NCBI GenBank assembly: GCA_900073065.1
Contig: FJOG01000010.1
Coordinates: forward strand, 1,401,423-1,465,422
Length of the DNA: 64,000 nt
Source: Phialocephala subalpina
Taxonomy: Eukaryota > Ascomycota > Leotiomycetes > Helotiales > Mollisiaceae
Direction of reading: 5' to 3'
Part shown: positions 30,751 to 42,700 of the stretch, in pieces
Layout: each line of letters begins with the position of its first letter
Position numbering within the stretch: the first letter of the stretch is position 1
The notes under the pieces: generated by a model
What the model was told of the DNA's origin: nothing
Databases searched by the model: none
Seen by the model: the letters and a program-made list of their open reading frames with translations, nothing else
Position numbers and translations under genes: made by a program

Positions 30751-32067
30751 TCACTTCTCCTCCTCCAACAGAAAGTTCCACATGACATCCGCTGCCTTCT
30801 TTGCACCATCCATAGTCCGGATCGCCTCTGCAAGCTCCATAGCATGAACCTTATAATTAGAATCTGCCAGCACTGTCTTAACAGCGGCCCGGATGCTGTC
30901 CGGGCGCCAGCTTCGTCGCTGGATTCGAATGCCTGCTCCCGCATTCATCACATTATCGAGATTCGTCTGTTGCTCGACCTGCAGGGCAACCCCCACGACC
31001 GGGGTTCCAGCAGCGATCGCGGTCTGTACCGTGCCTTGGCCACCATGCATGATGACCACGTCAGCAAGGGCAGTAGCCGCAGGTGCTGGAATGAATCGAT
31101 CGGTGACCAGAATGCGAGGATCGTCGTTGGCGACGGAACGGGCTTCTTTCAATGAGCAAACGGCAGGCGCAGCCAGGACGACCGCGTTCCAATTGTCGTT
31201 TCGATTCAGGATCAAGGCTCTGATAGCTTCGAGGAGAAATTCCTTGGTGCCTGAACTGCCCATGGTAACGAGGATCGACGTGCCATCGTCATTGTGCAGA
31301 TGAGCCGCAATGTCGGCATCGAGCTCAGCCGTGTCGTGAATCTGAGCGAATAGCGCTCCCGTGATAACGACATTTTCGGGAAGAAGATGCGAGTAGTCGG
31401 CGTGGAACGAAGGTAGATCATTGACCAGGTTCAGATCCGCGGTGTTCATATCGAACAAGCTGATTGGGCCACCCTTGAGACCTGGCCAACCACAGGCAGT
31501 AGCAGCAGCACCTAGTCGATGCTGCTTCATTGTAGGTGCATACGCCATCAGGTGGCTGAAATGGCCAGCGAGCCACTGCCGTGCAGGACGAGGTAGACGG
31601 GTAAATCCCGGAACCATGTCCGGGAGATCTCGGATGAGACCATTCGTGAAGGCTGCGCGATGCACTGGCAGTGGGAGAAAGTTGATGGTACGTATCCCGA
31701 GCAAGCGAGCAGCGATGCTGGTAACCGGCCACATACCATGCAAAACCACATCTGGTCGCAAGGTTCGGAAAGCTTCCAGCTGGCCTTCGATGAAGGTGCG
31801 AGCGATGCCTTCAGATCCAAAGAACTCGGGAAAGTCCCATCCAAGATCGTCGGCAACGCTGAGACCGGGTACGCGGGGCTCGCAGGGGACGATGTTGAAT
31901 CCAGCCCTACGGATGATAGGCTCGAAGCGGCTGCCACAAGAAAGGAAGTCAATCTTCAATTCATGGCCCTCGGGGCAGTGCTCGCGAAGGGCGGTGGCCA
32001 AGGCGATAGCACGAGTTGTATCGCCAGCATCCTGGAACGCAGCACTGACAATGATATAGGTATGCAT
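30751..32067 (-). CDS. GT1-family glycosyltransferase, MGT/bacterial-like
   Basis: 438 aa, no intron. Two Rossmann halves are visible: the N-terminal half begins YIIVSAAFQDAGDTTRAIALATALRE with PDVVLHGMWPVTSIAARLLG; the C-terminal half has ILVTMGSSGTKEFLLEAI, VTDRFIPAPAATALADVVIMHGGQGTVQTAIAAGTPVVGVALQVEQQTNLD. The HGGQGTV...GTPVVG...EQQ signature is the nucleotide-sugar site of GT1/GT28-like macrolide-type transferases. It would glycosylate a small acceptor in the cytosol. The lack of introns, a GC-richer look than its neighbours and prokaryote-like motif text hint at horizontal origin. This is not proven, since fungal members of this group also exist. Its neighbour is an MFS efflux gene on the same strand. 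Confidence 0.88.
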   Translation of the reverse strand: MHTYIIVSAAFQDAGDTTRAIALATALREHCPEGHELKIDFLSCGSRFEPIIRRAGFNIVPCEPRVPGLSVADDLGWDFPEFFGSEGIARTFIEGQLEAFRTLRPDVVLHGMWPVTSIAARLLGIRTINFLPLPVHRAAFTNGLIRDLPDMVPGFTRLPRPARQWLAGHFSHLMAYAPTMKQHRLGAAATACGWPGLKGGPISLFDMNTADLNLVNDLPSFHADYSHLLPENVVITGALFAQIHDTAELDADIAAHLHNDDGTSILVTMGSSGTKEFLLEAIRALILNRNDNWNAVVLAAPAVCSLKEARSVANDDPRILVTDRFIPAPAATALADVVIMHGGQGTVQTAIAAGTPVVGVALQVEQQTNLDNVMNAGAGIRIQRRSWRPDSIRAAVKTVLADSNYKVHAMELAEAIRTMDGAKKAADVMWNFLLEEEK

Positions 32068-32890
32068 TTCTGCTCGGTATTGAGTCCAATGTTGGTGATG
32101 AAAGCCAAGAGGGTAAGTTGACGGACGAGAAGCAGCAGACTACGGCCTTAAAATACAAGTGATAAGTGTCAACTCTGAGCCGCAGTCCGCTCTCTAATAA
32201 ATAGAGCAATGATAAGCAATCTGGTTGTGACTAGTCCGTACGGCTGCGCCGTCCAACATATCTCCAACATTCGCATGAAAACAAAGTTGACACCTATCAA
32301 TCGTATTTCGAGGTGACTATTTCAAATAGAGTACAGCACCCTCCCTAGTGGTCAAATATCCGACCCGGTGGATATCGCTTGGGTGATTGGGTCTACGACA
32401 ATCGGTTGGCAATTGTCTGATTCGGATGGGGTGATAGTACCTGTAGCCGAGCAGTCGAATCATTTTCCTTCACCTCAAATTGAACTAGATTCCCACTATC
32501 TCAGAATGTTTGTGAGACACCAGCTGATAATGCAGGTCTCGGCGGTCGGCGACCAGACAGTGAACCCGTTCCGCACCTCAGTCGAGTATCCGAAGACGAT
32601 ACGATGCAGCGAAATATAATAAAATAGAACAAACATGCCATGACACATGCAAGCGGCTGAGTTATGCGTTGTCTTGAGGATAATCTGCGGAGTACTTCCG
32701 GGCACCAGTAAGTATGGGTAGACCGCCGGTGACGTCTCCACATTTGACGTTGAGTTAGAAGATATACATAGCTTAGGGAGTTCGGGCGATGGAAAAAGCA
32801 AAATTATCAGCACAAATCGCACGCCCGACCTCAACATTGCGTCTCCGTTCAAACAGGCTTATAGGACCAAGCACAAGCAGCAAACACGAC
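32068..32890. other. intergenic, no gene seen
   Basis: Contains the glycosyltransferase promoter (nearest 200 bp). The rest shows only short frames without domain character. It adjoins the truncated exchanger remnant at 32891. Confidence 0.4.
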
Positions 32891-33385
32891 TCAGGCGCCA
32901 AACATCTGCACCCCGTTCCAATAATTCGACTTTCCGGTCGTGACCACAGAATGCAGTATGAACAGAGCTAAGACCAACGTAGTAGTAGGAAATATTCCAA
33001 GCTCAAGCACAATTGTATCATTTCCCATGATCCATCCAACGAGAACAACGATTGGAAAGGCGAGGAGAATTGTGCTAATGCTCCTGCCAAGCGACGCGGC
33101 TAGCGTGAGCTCCAATTTGTCTATCATAGCAACGGAGACGGCATTTTTAAACTCCATGAAGCTGGCTGCTAGAGGAACCACAACAAGGCCGAGAAATTCG
33201 ACCGATATAAATCCAGAAGAAGTGATATCTCTCACTTGTTCGACCATGAATTTCGAACAGAACACAAGAAGTGTATTGGACATGATCAAAGTAGATAGAG
33301 CAACCATGATATGCAAAACCAGTCCATCTTCATGCGGAGGACTGTAAGCATCGCCTTCGATGTCCCAGCTGAGCAACCTAAGATT
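32891..33385 (-). pseudogene. C-terminal fragment of a CAX-type Ca2+/H+ exchanger
   Basis: The minus-strand text from about SPPHEDGLVLHIMVALSTLI to the stop at 32891 matches the second half of vacuolar cation/proton exchangers: FISVEFLGLVVVPL, NAVSVAMIDKLELTLAASLGRSIS, IVVLVGWIMGND, TGKSNYWNGVQM. The first half is missing. The hallmark that normally reads GNAAEH has become AASFMEF, keeping only the Glu. The frame stays open upstream to 33586, but that part is antisense to another gene remnant and has no exchanger character. I read this as a truncated, diverging relic; transport is very unlikely. Confidence 0.6.
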
Positions 33386-33469
33386 CCCACGACGTGCCCT
33401 GCACATCGAGCAGTTCATTTGGTTGCGCACGACATCTATACGCTGCGACGCCAACGCATCTTGTACAAA

Positions 33470-34219
33470 CGTCCAAGTATCACTTGCGCCGAGATCAATG
33501 ATAAAAGCAAAGGGGACATACATCTTCGTCAAAAGTATTGCTTTGATACAGGTCTTTTGGGTGATGCTGCAGGTTCTCGTGCGCATATCTAGAAAACTCG
33601 ACGTGAGTCAACTCGAGCTCGGTACCACAGCCTTCTCGGCCTGCGCCATCATCACATATTGCTTGCTGTTCAATAAGCCCAAAGGCGTGCAAGTTGCAAT
33701 CGTGCTTGCCGACTGTGACACTGCCGCTGCGTTGAAATTCCTAGACGAGAGGGATAACTCCGGGGTAGACGAGGTCGCATTATTCGATTCATGCCAGATT
33801 TCTTTGGTTTAAGAGCCAGACAATCATCAACATTGAGGACTGGCAGGATATCAAATGACGCGCTTGAAAACGATCTCCAAGTTCTCGGTGTTATAATCGG
33901 AGGCATGATCTTTGGCAGCATTCACGTCGCAGGATGGTCGTTGACATTTCCGACAGAAGTTGAAAAGATATTTTGGCGGGCTGCAAGCATCATTCTCACA
34001 GCTCTACTGCCAGTGATGTTCATCCCAGTCGGCATGAACCTATACTTGGGCATTTCTGAGACTCCATGGCCGCTTATTCGGAGGTGGGACACATGTGTTG
34101 GGCTTCTTTATGTGGCTGCTCGCCTCTTTGTGTTGGTAGAGATATTCCGAAGCCTTGGGTTCCTGCCTCCAAATGCATATATCTCAACATGGGCAACAAA
34201 TGTACCGCATCTTGTTTAG
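33470..34219 (+). pseudogene. remnant of a fungal polytopic membrane protein gene, frame-disrupted
   Basis: Three segments are collinear with a widespread uncharacterised fungal membrane protein family but lie in different frames. These are ITCAEINDKSKGD (about 33478-33520, frame 2), then IALIQVFWVMLQVLVR...ELGTTAFSACAIITYCLLFNKPKGVQV (about 33530-33730, frame 0), then RISNDALENDLQVLGVIIGGMIFGSIHVAGW to the C-terminus at 34219 (frame 2). The N-terminal half of the family is missing, cut off where the exchanger remnant begins. The second shift could hide an intron, but no good splice pair keeps frame. Both shifts are better read as indels. Function is unknown and the gene is probably dead. Confidence 0.6.
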
Positions 34220-34477
34220 AAGATGGACATGGGGTTGTGCCAGGCCTTAGAAATATATATCGGGATGGGAGGCGTGTAGCATATGTAAAAACAAGCCTCC
34301 TTGGAGATAATGAAGGCAGCAAAACCATGTAATTCTATGTGGAACACGTTGGAAGAGTGACGCTTTGGTCTGCTCCATCGTATGGCTAGCGGTACATGTA
34401 TACGCCGTGTTGCTGCGGTAGTTTTATTTGAAGGTGGAAGGTATTGTCACAAGAGCTTTCTGAGAAGGTCCACAAAC

Positions 34478-37400
34478 TCAAGAACTGCCAGAAACTGAGG
34501 AGGAAACCGATGATGGAGGTGTCCGCGCCGGAGACCAGAACCCATTCTGCACTTCTTGATCCTGCTGCATGATTCGGGCTACAGCTGAAACGATCTCATC
34601 GCGATGCCGAGCATGAGCATCGAATTTCCGCCGAGATAGGTCATCGAAGGCCGCAGAGAGCATCTCGTCCAAGGCATATCGAAAATCTAGGAAGGCCCTC
34701 CCCGAACGATCAAACGAAGCCTGCGTCTCGAATCGCATTTGAAGCCATTTTTCGACAGTGAATGTCCTTGTATCGGCTGTCCACTCCGGGTTCGGGCCAA
34801 AGAGAGCTACCATTAGAGGTGTGACTAGGTTTGTTTCCCTTATCATGAGTGTTTTGTCCTGTCGAGACATTTCGCTGTAGGAAAGGAGGGCATCTCGAGG
34901 GAGAGCGTCTGGGGATGCATCAGTGGACTCATTAAACCTTTTCCGCCGATTTATAAGGCTATTCGTGGATGACGGATGAACCATAACATAGCCCTCTTTT
35001 TCTGTGCTGAATAAGCCTCTGCTCCACCGTCTAGCAATGTTTCCACAGAAGCCAGCGATTGTGAGTGCTTTGATGAGGGCAAAGTTGCCCGAGTTTATGT
35101 TGAGCGATGCTGGTCCAAGTTGATGGTGGTGACGAGGGTCTGGCGAGCTATCGGGTATGACACCGGCTTCGACGAGGACTTCTTCACATTGCTCCATTGT
35201 TCGGCAAATCGTAACATAGGCACGGGCATTCAAAAATTGGTCCTGAAGAATGCCATGTACTTCGGATGCTTGATACTGGGGGTTATGCTGCAACTGTCTA
35301 GCATGGCGAAACGCTTCGATAACGGTGATTGAGTCACTATCATGCCCTTTTCCAAACTCGCCGTGAAATAAGTCTGCCAGCTTTCCATTGCCTGCGGGAC
35401 GCAAGAAAAGGTTGTTACCAGCAGCTGCACCCAAAATGAGCATAGGGTCCAGACAGCGAAATATGATTCCCAGAACAATCATTTTGCCCAGAGACGAGTG
35501 TACCGGTAGCGAAGCCAGCAGACGGCCCAGAGGTGTCAAACGTTCGTCGGGCGTCAGGGCTTCAAGGTCTTTAAGATCATGGATAGATGCCTGAACAGCT
35601 CCGGGCCAAGGTGGCTCTATTGCGCTGGCTAAGAATTCTTCGATACGAATATTTGGAAACTGAATTTTCACATCCAGACATATCTCCTGCAAGTCAGAAC
35701 GAAGCATCTCGGGAGTGGCCGCAGTATCAAAAGAGTCGAAGCGAGCTTTGGAGAATAGCGCATAGTAGTACCCGTTCTGGACGCGTCCTGCTCGGCCAGC
35801 ACGTTGCCTTGAGCTGGACTTGCTGACCCAGCTACATCGCAATTGTGTGATATGGGTTTTTTGATCGTACCACTTTTCACGAAGCTGTCCGGTATCGATG
35901 ACGTGGTGGACGTCCGGGATCGTAATCGATGTTTCTGCAATGTTAGTGGATAGGATAACCTTTCTGCATCCTCTACGTGGCGGGTCGAAGACTTCTTGTT
36001 GGCTTTCATCGTCTCGCATGGAGGAGTGAAGTTTGAATATTTGGAAGCGAGAAGAATCTCTAAAATTCACGCCAAGTGGACGTTGCATCGTGAGGAATCT
36101 CTCAACTTCCAGTATCTCTCCAATTCCGGGTAAAAATGCCAGAATAGCGCCGTCAGGGCTTGTTTCTCTAGCAACTTCCGCGATCACTGTACCAACAAGA
36201 CTTATGGGGGTGATCAAATCATTGGTTCCTGTCGACAACGGCGATTCAGCACTAGCAGATGGACTCTCTTCTAAAATGCTGTTTTTGGCAAATCGTTCCT
36301 CGGCAGCTAGATAGCCCTTACTGTTCTTGTCAAGCAATGGAAGCCTTTTCGTCTTGGACCTCAAGTTCGGCATAATATCCTCAAGATAGAGTTCCTTCAC
36401 TGGATACATTCTTCCCGGCACTTGGATTGAGGGACACGGTTGCTTAGTGTGGTCTTCGCCAAAGAGCCCGAAGTAATTTGCGAAAAGAGTGGTGTCGATG
36501 GTTGCGCTCATGAGAACGACTTTGGGGACTTTCTTGTTGGCTCTCTTCCTTGTTTCCAGCAAAGTCTTGAGACTGGCCATGATAAAATCAATGGATATGT
36601 CTCTCTCATGAACCTCATCGAGGATGATATGTGACGCCTTATCCAAAGTCGAGTCTGCATGATACTGCAGCTGTTTGAGCAAAACACCAGTTGTGCAGAA
36701 CGTGATACTACCACCAGGCCTGGGTAGTTTCGGATCAAATCTGACGTGATAGCCAACCGTGTCTTTGAGCTTTTCTCCGCGCTCGAAAGCTACACGCCTT
36801 GCAACAGAGCTAGCTGCAATGCGACGAGGTTGTACACATATAATGTTTACCCTCGCACCTTCTCCTCTCTCGATGGCAGCGTCGAGAATGATTTGGGGAA
36901 CCTGAGTCGTTTTCCCGCTCCCAGTCGCACCAACAATGATGCTGTAAGGGTTTTGCTCGACAATTTCGAGAACGTCCTGGCGGTGATCATTCATTGTCAA
37001 CTCCGACCTCGACGCTCGCCGTCTAACATTCTGAGGATTATAATGGCGCTGTTTCAACAGCGAACTGCGACGTCGAATCTCTGCAGAAGACAAGCGGGCA
37101 CGTGAAACGAAGCGGAGAGGATCGAGATCATCAAAATCAGGCTTTGATGGAGTAGTCGCCGTGGAGGATTGTCGTGAAACATCAAATGCTCTGCGCATGT
37201 CTTTCAAAATTTTCTCGCTGAGTGCCAGGTCGACTACTGCCGCCCGAAGTGTTTTCATGCTCCAGCGTGCCTTTAACCCGAGGCTTTCCACCGCCTTATT
37301 GGAGAGGCGAAGAAGATATTCAATCAACAGAAGTGGTTCGTTCTTGGCAATGTGAACCGCCGCCGTGAGCTCTGCCAACTGTAGAGCTGATAATTTATCT

Positions 37401-38352
37401 GGCATGTTAACCTGGGACCCTATTTGTTGCGTGCCTAGGAAAACCCGCGCGCTGTGGCTTTTCCGGTCATCATGCTTGAGTCTCCAATCACCACCTTTTT
37501 CGACTTTGAAAGCGTATGTGTGGGCTCCATTCAACTCATAGAATTTGAGGAATTTGAGGATTTCCTAAACACATAACATGTCAGCGACATTAAATCATGA
37601 GGCACAAAGGCGGGAGTGGGGGCCAAGGCAACGTGGCTTGAACATGGGAAATGCTCGATACCTTCGCGGTCGCGTTGAAGTCAAAGATACTCTTCTTAGC
37701 CGCCAAGCTAGCTCTATCTCGACAACGACTCATCGCTTTATGAAATTCAATGGAAGCTAGGCAATCAGCCTCTGGCAGAGTGGAGCCACGACCCTCAACC
37801 TTAATGCCAAATTCTGGCAGCTCAATCGTCGAGTAATAGGTAGACTTCCGAAGTCCTGTCTGATCGGTAGGTTCACAGCAGATACTGTATTTCGGCACGG
37901 CAAGCATCGTAGCGGCGTAGTGGTGAATATCCATCCTGGCTTTGATCGCGTCCTTTACGGTGCTTTTCCGCGCAGCAAGAATAGGTGCAACAGCTGGCTG
38001 ATTCCCGAGATCTTCTAGAATGAGTCCGAAATCATCCTGCTTCCTTTTCCTTTGCGGTGGTGCCGCGAGGAGGGAGAAGGATGGACTGCTAGCAAGTGAT
38101 GCCATTGGGCTTGGTGATTCTTGTGTAGTGAAATATCTTTGGCGATTGTAGGTAATTGGCATTCGCCATTTCGACACCAGAGATGCTCTAAGCAGCGGCA
38201 GATATCGAATCGAGGACGGAGAGCGAGATAGAGCAGTGGACAGAGACTACAGAACATGGTTAGACTTGCAGTGCAGTAGGACAATGGAATAAGCTTACCG
38301 TAATGCTTCGAAGCACGCGTCTGCGGCCCGAAGCTGCTCCGCAACAGTTCAT
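34478..38352 (-). CDS. DEAH-box RNA helicase, probably mitochondrial (DHX30-like)
   Basis: Exons 38352-38299 (18 codons), 38246-37662 and 37564-34478 give 1241 aa. Exon 1 (MNCCGAASGRRRVLRSIT) plus the start of exon 2 (SLSTALSRSPSSIRYLPLLR) is Arg/Ser-rich without acids, a good mitochondrial presequence; the intron has a CTAAC branch. A dsRBD-like segment follows (STIELPEFGIKVEGRGSTLPEADCLASIEFHKA). Helicase motifs: I GATGSGKTTQVPQ, Ia QPRRIAA, II DEVH in IILDEVHERD, III SAT, V STNIAETSITIPDV, VI QRAGRAGR, then HA2 and OB-like regions. Helicases of this kind unwind RNA; the presequence suggests mitochondrial RNA or ribosome work as for DHX30, inferred by similarity. It is divergent from the VWA/E2 gene across 1.4 kb. 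Confidence 0.92.
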
Positions 38353-39776
38353 GAGCCAATTCTCTCCAAGGACACATTACATGCTGAGGTATGATCTCTG
38401 CAGATGAAACAGAGATTATGAATATAGAAACGTTGTTACTTGTCAAATGTCGCAGACACGTCAGTTGCTGCAGATAGGAGAAAAAGCTCCAAAATGAACT
38501 TTCTCTGGCAGAAAGATGCAGCGTCCAACCGAGAATGGCAGGCGGTCTGGTAGAAGTGCTGCTATTTGTTGATGTATACGGAGGTCCGTGTCAAAAGTCT
38601 TGGGACTACAGCGCCTGCACCACTAAAGTACCCTGTAAACCAGAAATCTCCAGGCTCGCAGCCGCTAAATTGTCATTGGCTCAGGCCTGTGATCGCTGGG
38701 GGCAGTATGGTAGGACCCGCCCAAAAAGAATCCTGTAACGATGGCTGAATAAGATTACCCTGGAGTCCAGTCCCAGGCACCTGTGATCGCGACCTCCGGA
38801 TGCACCTCCGGATTCTTGAATGAGGATAAATCGGTATTGAAAACCGACCAAAGGGCTAGGAACATCAAAATCCCTCTGTTTGCGCATCGCAATGCACCAC
38901 CACTAAGAAATGCAATTATCTAGACACTTGATAAGATCATAGAACTGAAGTCAAAATTTGCAACAAAATTGATCTTAAGTCAAAAGAGTTAGTACTTCAA
39001 TCGCGACAGGCTTTGGCGTACGGGCCATATCAAACACATCTCTCGCTTAAGGGCCGTGTCCGAATTTCAATGCCTGCCGCCTTCGTAGTCTCACTCTTTT
39101 CTCACTGAAGCCAAGTCTCTATGTTTTCTGCCTCGACGCATCGAAACATCAAATCATCAACATCACGAAGGAAGCCTTGCCTATCAGCCCTGCCGCAAGT
39201 GTCATTGGTGCCACGCAAATCGCAGTCAGAGTTTCTTTTCTCCATAGTTGGAATGTTGAACAAATCGATTGTGCTTTTGCTCTGGCAGACATTAGAGCTT
39301 GGGGTTTTGGTATGTGTTAATGTTATCCTAAAAAGCTGACAAGACCTCCTCATATATTTCCACGTCTTCTTGTTGGTTCAATCCTTCCCCAAAACTTCAT
39401 TGCCAAGCTCTCGTATCTGCCAAGCTCCTACTACCGCTTCCATGCTTCAAGTTGGAGAAGGTTGCATGCTCCGTCCGTATCCGCAGCCGGTATTCAAGCC
39501 ATCTTCAGCGACCGCCAACCAATAGATAATATGGCGGAATTTCTCAACCAGTATGATATCGTTCCTTCGGTGGGGCTTAAGACAGTGTAGCGAATCAAAC
39601 CTGCATCCAACGTCAAGCAGATAGCCTGGCTCCTACGCCCGAGTTCTAAGAGGGACGATCGAGGAAGTTCCAAGTCTTTCGAATTCATCAATTGCTGTAA
39701 TTCTACTCTACTTTTACCACTTTCTATTATCAATTTCTCGACCACTCTACTTTTTCAAAACTACCACCATTGCGAT
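38353..39776. other. long divergent intergenic region
   Basis: About 1.4 kb between the helicase and VWA/E2 genes. No open frame beyond about 85 codons, no repeat and no RNA gene is recognised. A pyrimidine-rich, intron-like stretch at 39680-39770 suggests the leader of the VWA/E2 gene. Confidence 0.45.
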
Positions 39777-42700
39777 ATGGCGAATGTTCAAGGCGATCAG
39801 CGGTCTCTTTCAACGGCATGCGAGGGGAGCGCGGCTACACTTGCATCCCTTTCATCATCAAACCCAGATCTCGCTCGAGTTTTTGTCCAGATATCGAACG
39901 GAATGAAGATCGTTGTGCCAGTTCCCCAAAGCTCAACTGTCCATGGACTCCACACCCAAGCGTTGCGGCGCGCTGCAAGACTCGGCGTTAACGGGACACT
40001 GGACAACACACTTCTTCAGACCACTGGCACAAATCCTGTAATTCTTTTTGGAGAAGACTCTCTCGTTGACGTCTTGGACCTTACAGAGGACAGCACATTT
40101 TCCCTTGGATCTCTCACCAACTCTACGGCCCCTTTTGGCGATGCAGGGGGAAACTTTACACCTTCTCAAAATTTGGCCGAACATCCATTGCCATCGCAAG
40201 ACAGAGCGGTCCCACTGCACGCTGGAATCTCAGCTTCGCAACGCCAGGACCCGAGAGTTTACGTACGATGGATTACCCTCGAGGCTGCACTGGAGCACTC
40301 TCGACTGCGAAGGATCCCTGTTGACAAAGACCCTATCCCTTGCAGCACGACTTTGAGCGAATTCTATCGAATTGCAATAGAACGTCTGGTTGACATCTCT
40401 CCTCCAGGCGCCTGTATCTTCGTCCGCAGATTGAACCTTTTCCTCAGGGAGTCCAGATTGCATACGGAGAACAATCTGTCGACACTGGCAGATCTCGGGT
40501 TGAGAGGCGGCAAGGAGCAACCTCTTGACATATTCGTTCACTTTACCGGGCTTGAACCCCAACATTCCATGAGCCAATTGTCATTGTCAACCGATCCCAA
40601 AAGGCTCTGGAACTTCGATTCTACTTCGCGAGGCATGAGCACCTTCATCACCAGTCTGCAGATGTTGCTCAAGGAAATTGAACGCGGGCATTGTACCTTG
40701 GATGCCATTCTCGAAGTCCTCCTCGAACTTACACATTTTCCTCCTCTACTACTCGCCTTCCGCTCCGTCTACGAAATAGGACTCGATAGCAGAACACCCC
40801 TCGATTCAGTTCTCCTGATAGCGTCTGCAATCCATGCGTTGTGTCGCAGAATGGTTCCATCTGACATTTGTCAATCAACAGACAGTTTTCTTGAAGCCTC
40901 TCGCCAGGTTGTATTCTGGATTTACTCTATGCGTTCTGAAGCATCTATCTCTCGCGGAAGCAGCATGCCGTTGGTTCACCGCGCGCAGATCAAAGCGTTC
41001 CGCGATGGCTCTCAGGATATGCCCCCATTCCTACCTTTTCAAACGGTTGATGTTGCATCAGCATCAAGTCTTGAGTCAAGGAAATTTTTGGTCAGCATAG
41101 AGACAGGTGACAAAGCATTGTGCCAACGACTTGGCACTGCTTTTCATGAGAAATCCACTCTACCATGGGACTTTTACTTTCAACCTAGCAACGATTGGCA
41201 CATCTTGTGGGACCACAAAATTACCCCTCTGCTCCATCCCAATGAGCTCGACAGTTTGATTGAGACTACGAATTCGGTGGACGCGTTTAGGATGATTGGT
41301 CCTTTACAGCTCGGTGCTTGCTTAGCTGCAGAGCTTCCAGTCATAACACTGAGTTCCAAAGGGTACGTCTCGAAGTATGACCACGAAGACCTTGAATGCA
41401 GCGAGAGGAGCTTCGTCACGTGGAACCCAGTTGAGGGAAGAGAGAAATTACAGGACAATCCAGGCCAGCTCTTGTCACAGAAACTCGATCCCATAGTCGT
41501 CGAACGAAAGAAATCAGGCAATTGGAAGTTGGATGCTTGGACTGAATGGACAAAAACAGCAGATTTCGGTCCTCCTGATGAAGCGATCGTCATCTGTGTT
41601 GATACCAGCTCAAGCATGGATACCTCAATGCCAAGAGGGTGGATCTCAGACCAAAGTTCTTCCGGTACCAACCCTAGTCGACTCACTGAAGTCAAAGAGT
41701 TCTTCAAAAATCTTGCCCTTCGAATCTCTGCTCTGAATCTCTCCACTCATTTGGGACTTGTAACATTTTCCGGTCCGAGGCACGTTGCAGTCAAGCAGCC
41801 ACTTACAGCATTGCACCTTAATTTCAACCACCAACTCGACAATATTGAAGCAAGCGGGTCTACTGCGATATTCGATGCCATCAACAAAGCCTACCTGATG
41901 CTTGACGTTGTGAAGCGTCAATATCCCAGTACCAAATGTCGGATCATACTTCTCACCGACGGAGAAGATAATGGATCCAGCATCCAACCATCTACGGTCT
42001 CCAGCTCCCTTTACAAGAACGACATTGTGCTCGATGCCGTAGTCATCGGATCCGATCAAACATCCGATCTATTCAAAATCGCAAAGAATACAGGTGGATA
42101 CGCATTCTCGCCTAAGACCCAACAAGCCCTTTTCCAGATATTCCTTTTGGAGACGGTTGTCGACATTCGTACGAGACCAGACATAAAGCGAGCCCCATGG
42201 TCGAACTGGGACACTTTCCAACCCAAAATCGCAGACATGGCCAATCCATACGACTTTCCACCCTGTCGGCCACATCCCAACGTCGACGACTATTTCGTCG
42301 CTCTAGGAGACGCAGAACGATTCATGAGCCGTATTTCTAGATGCTCAACCCGGAGCTCTGCTTCTACCCATTCAAGTTCTACAAGACTAAGCGTTGCATC
42401 AACAATTACCGCTGGTGCAGGAGGTATCTCTCGCATATTGCTAAGTGAAATCAAAGCCATGATTCAGAATCCACACGACTACATGGATATATATGTCAGT
42501 CAAAGTAACATGGGCTTCTGGAAGGTGGTTATGCAGGGCCCGCCTGATTCTCCTTATGCTAAAGGGACGTTTTTGCTGTACATCGAGATGGGAAATGAGT
42601 TCCCAAGACGACCACCGTCGGCGAGGTTCATTACCCCGATGTTGCATCCTAATATAACGAAGGTGAGAATTGAATAGGGCGTTCTTGGGAGCCAATCCCC

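Noticed and set aside
31421..32059. 212-codon plus-strand frame opposite the glycosyltransferase
   Set aside because: Low-complexity Arg/Ser-rich antisense shadow. The minus frame carries all GT1 motifs.
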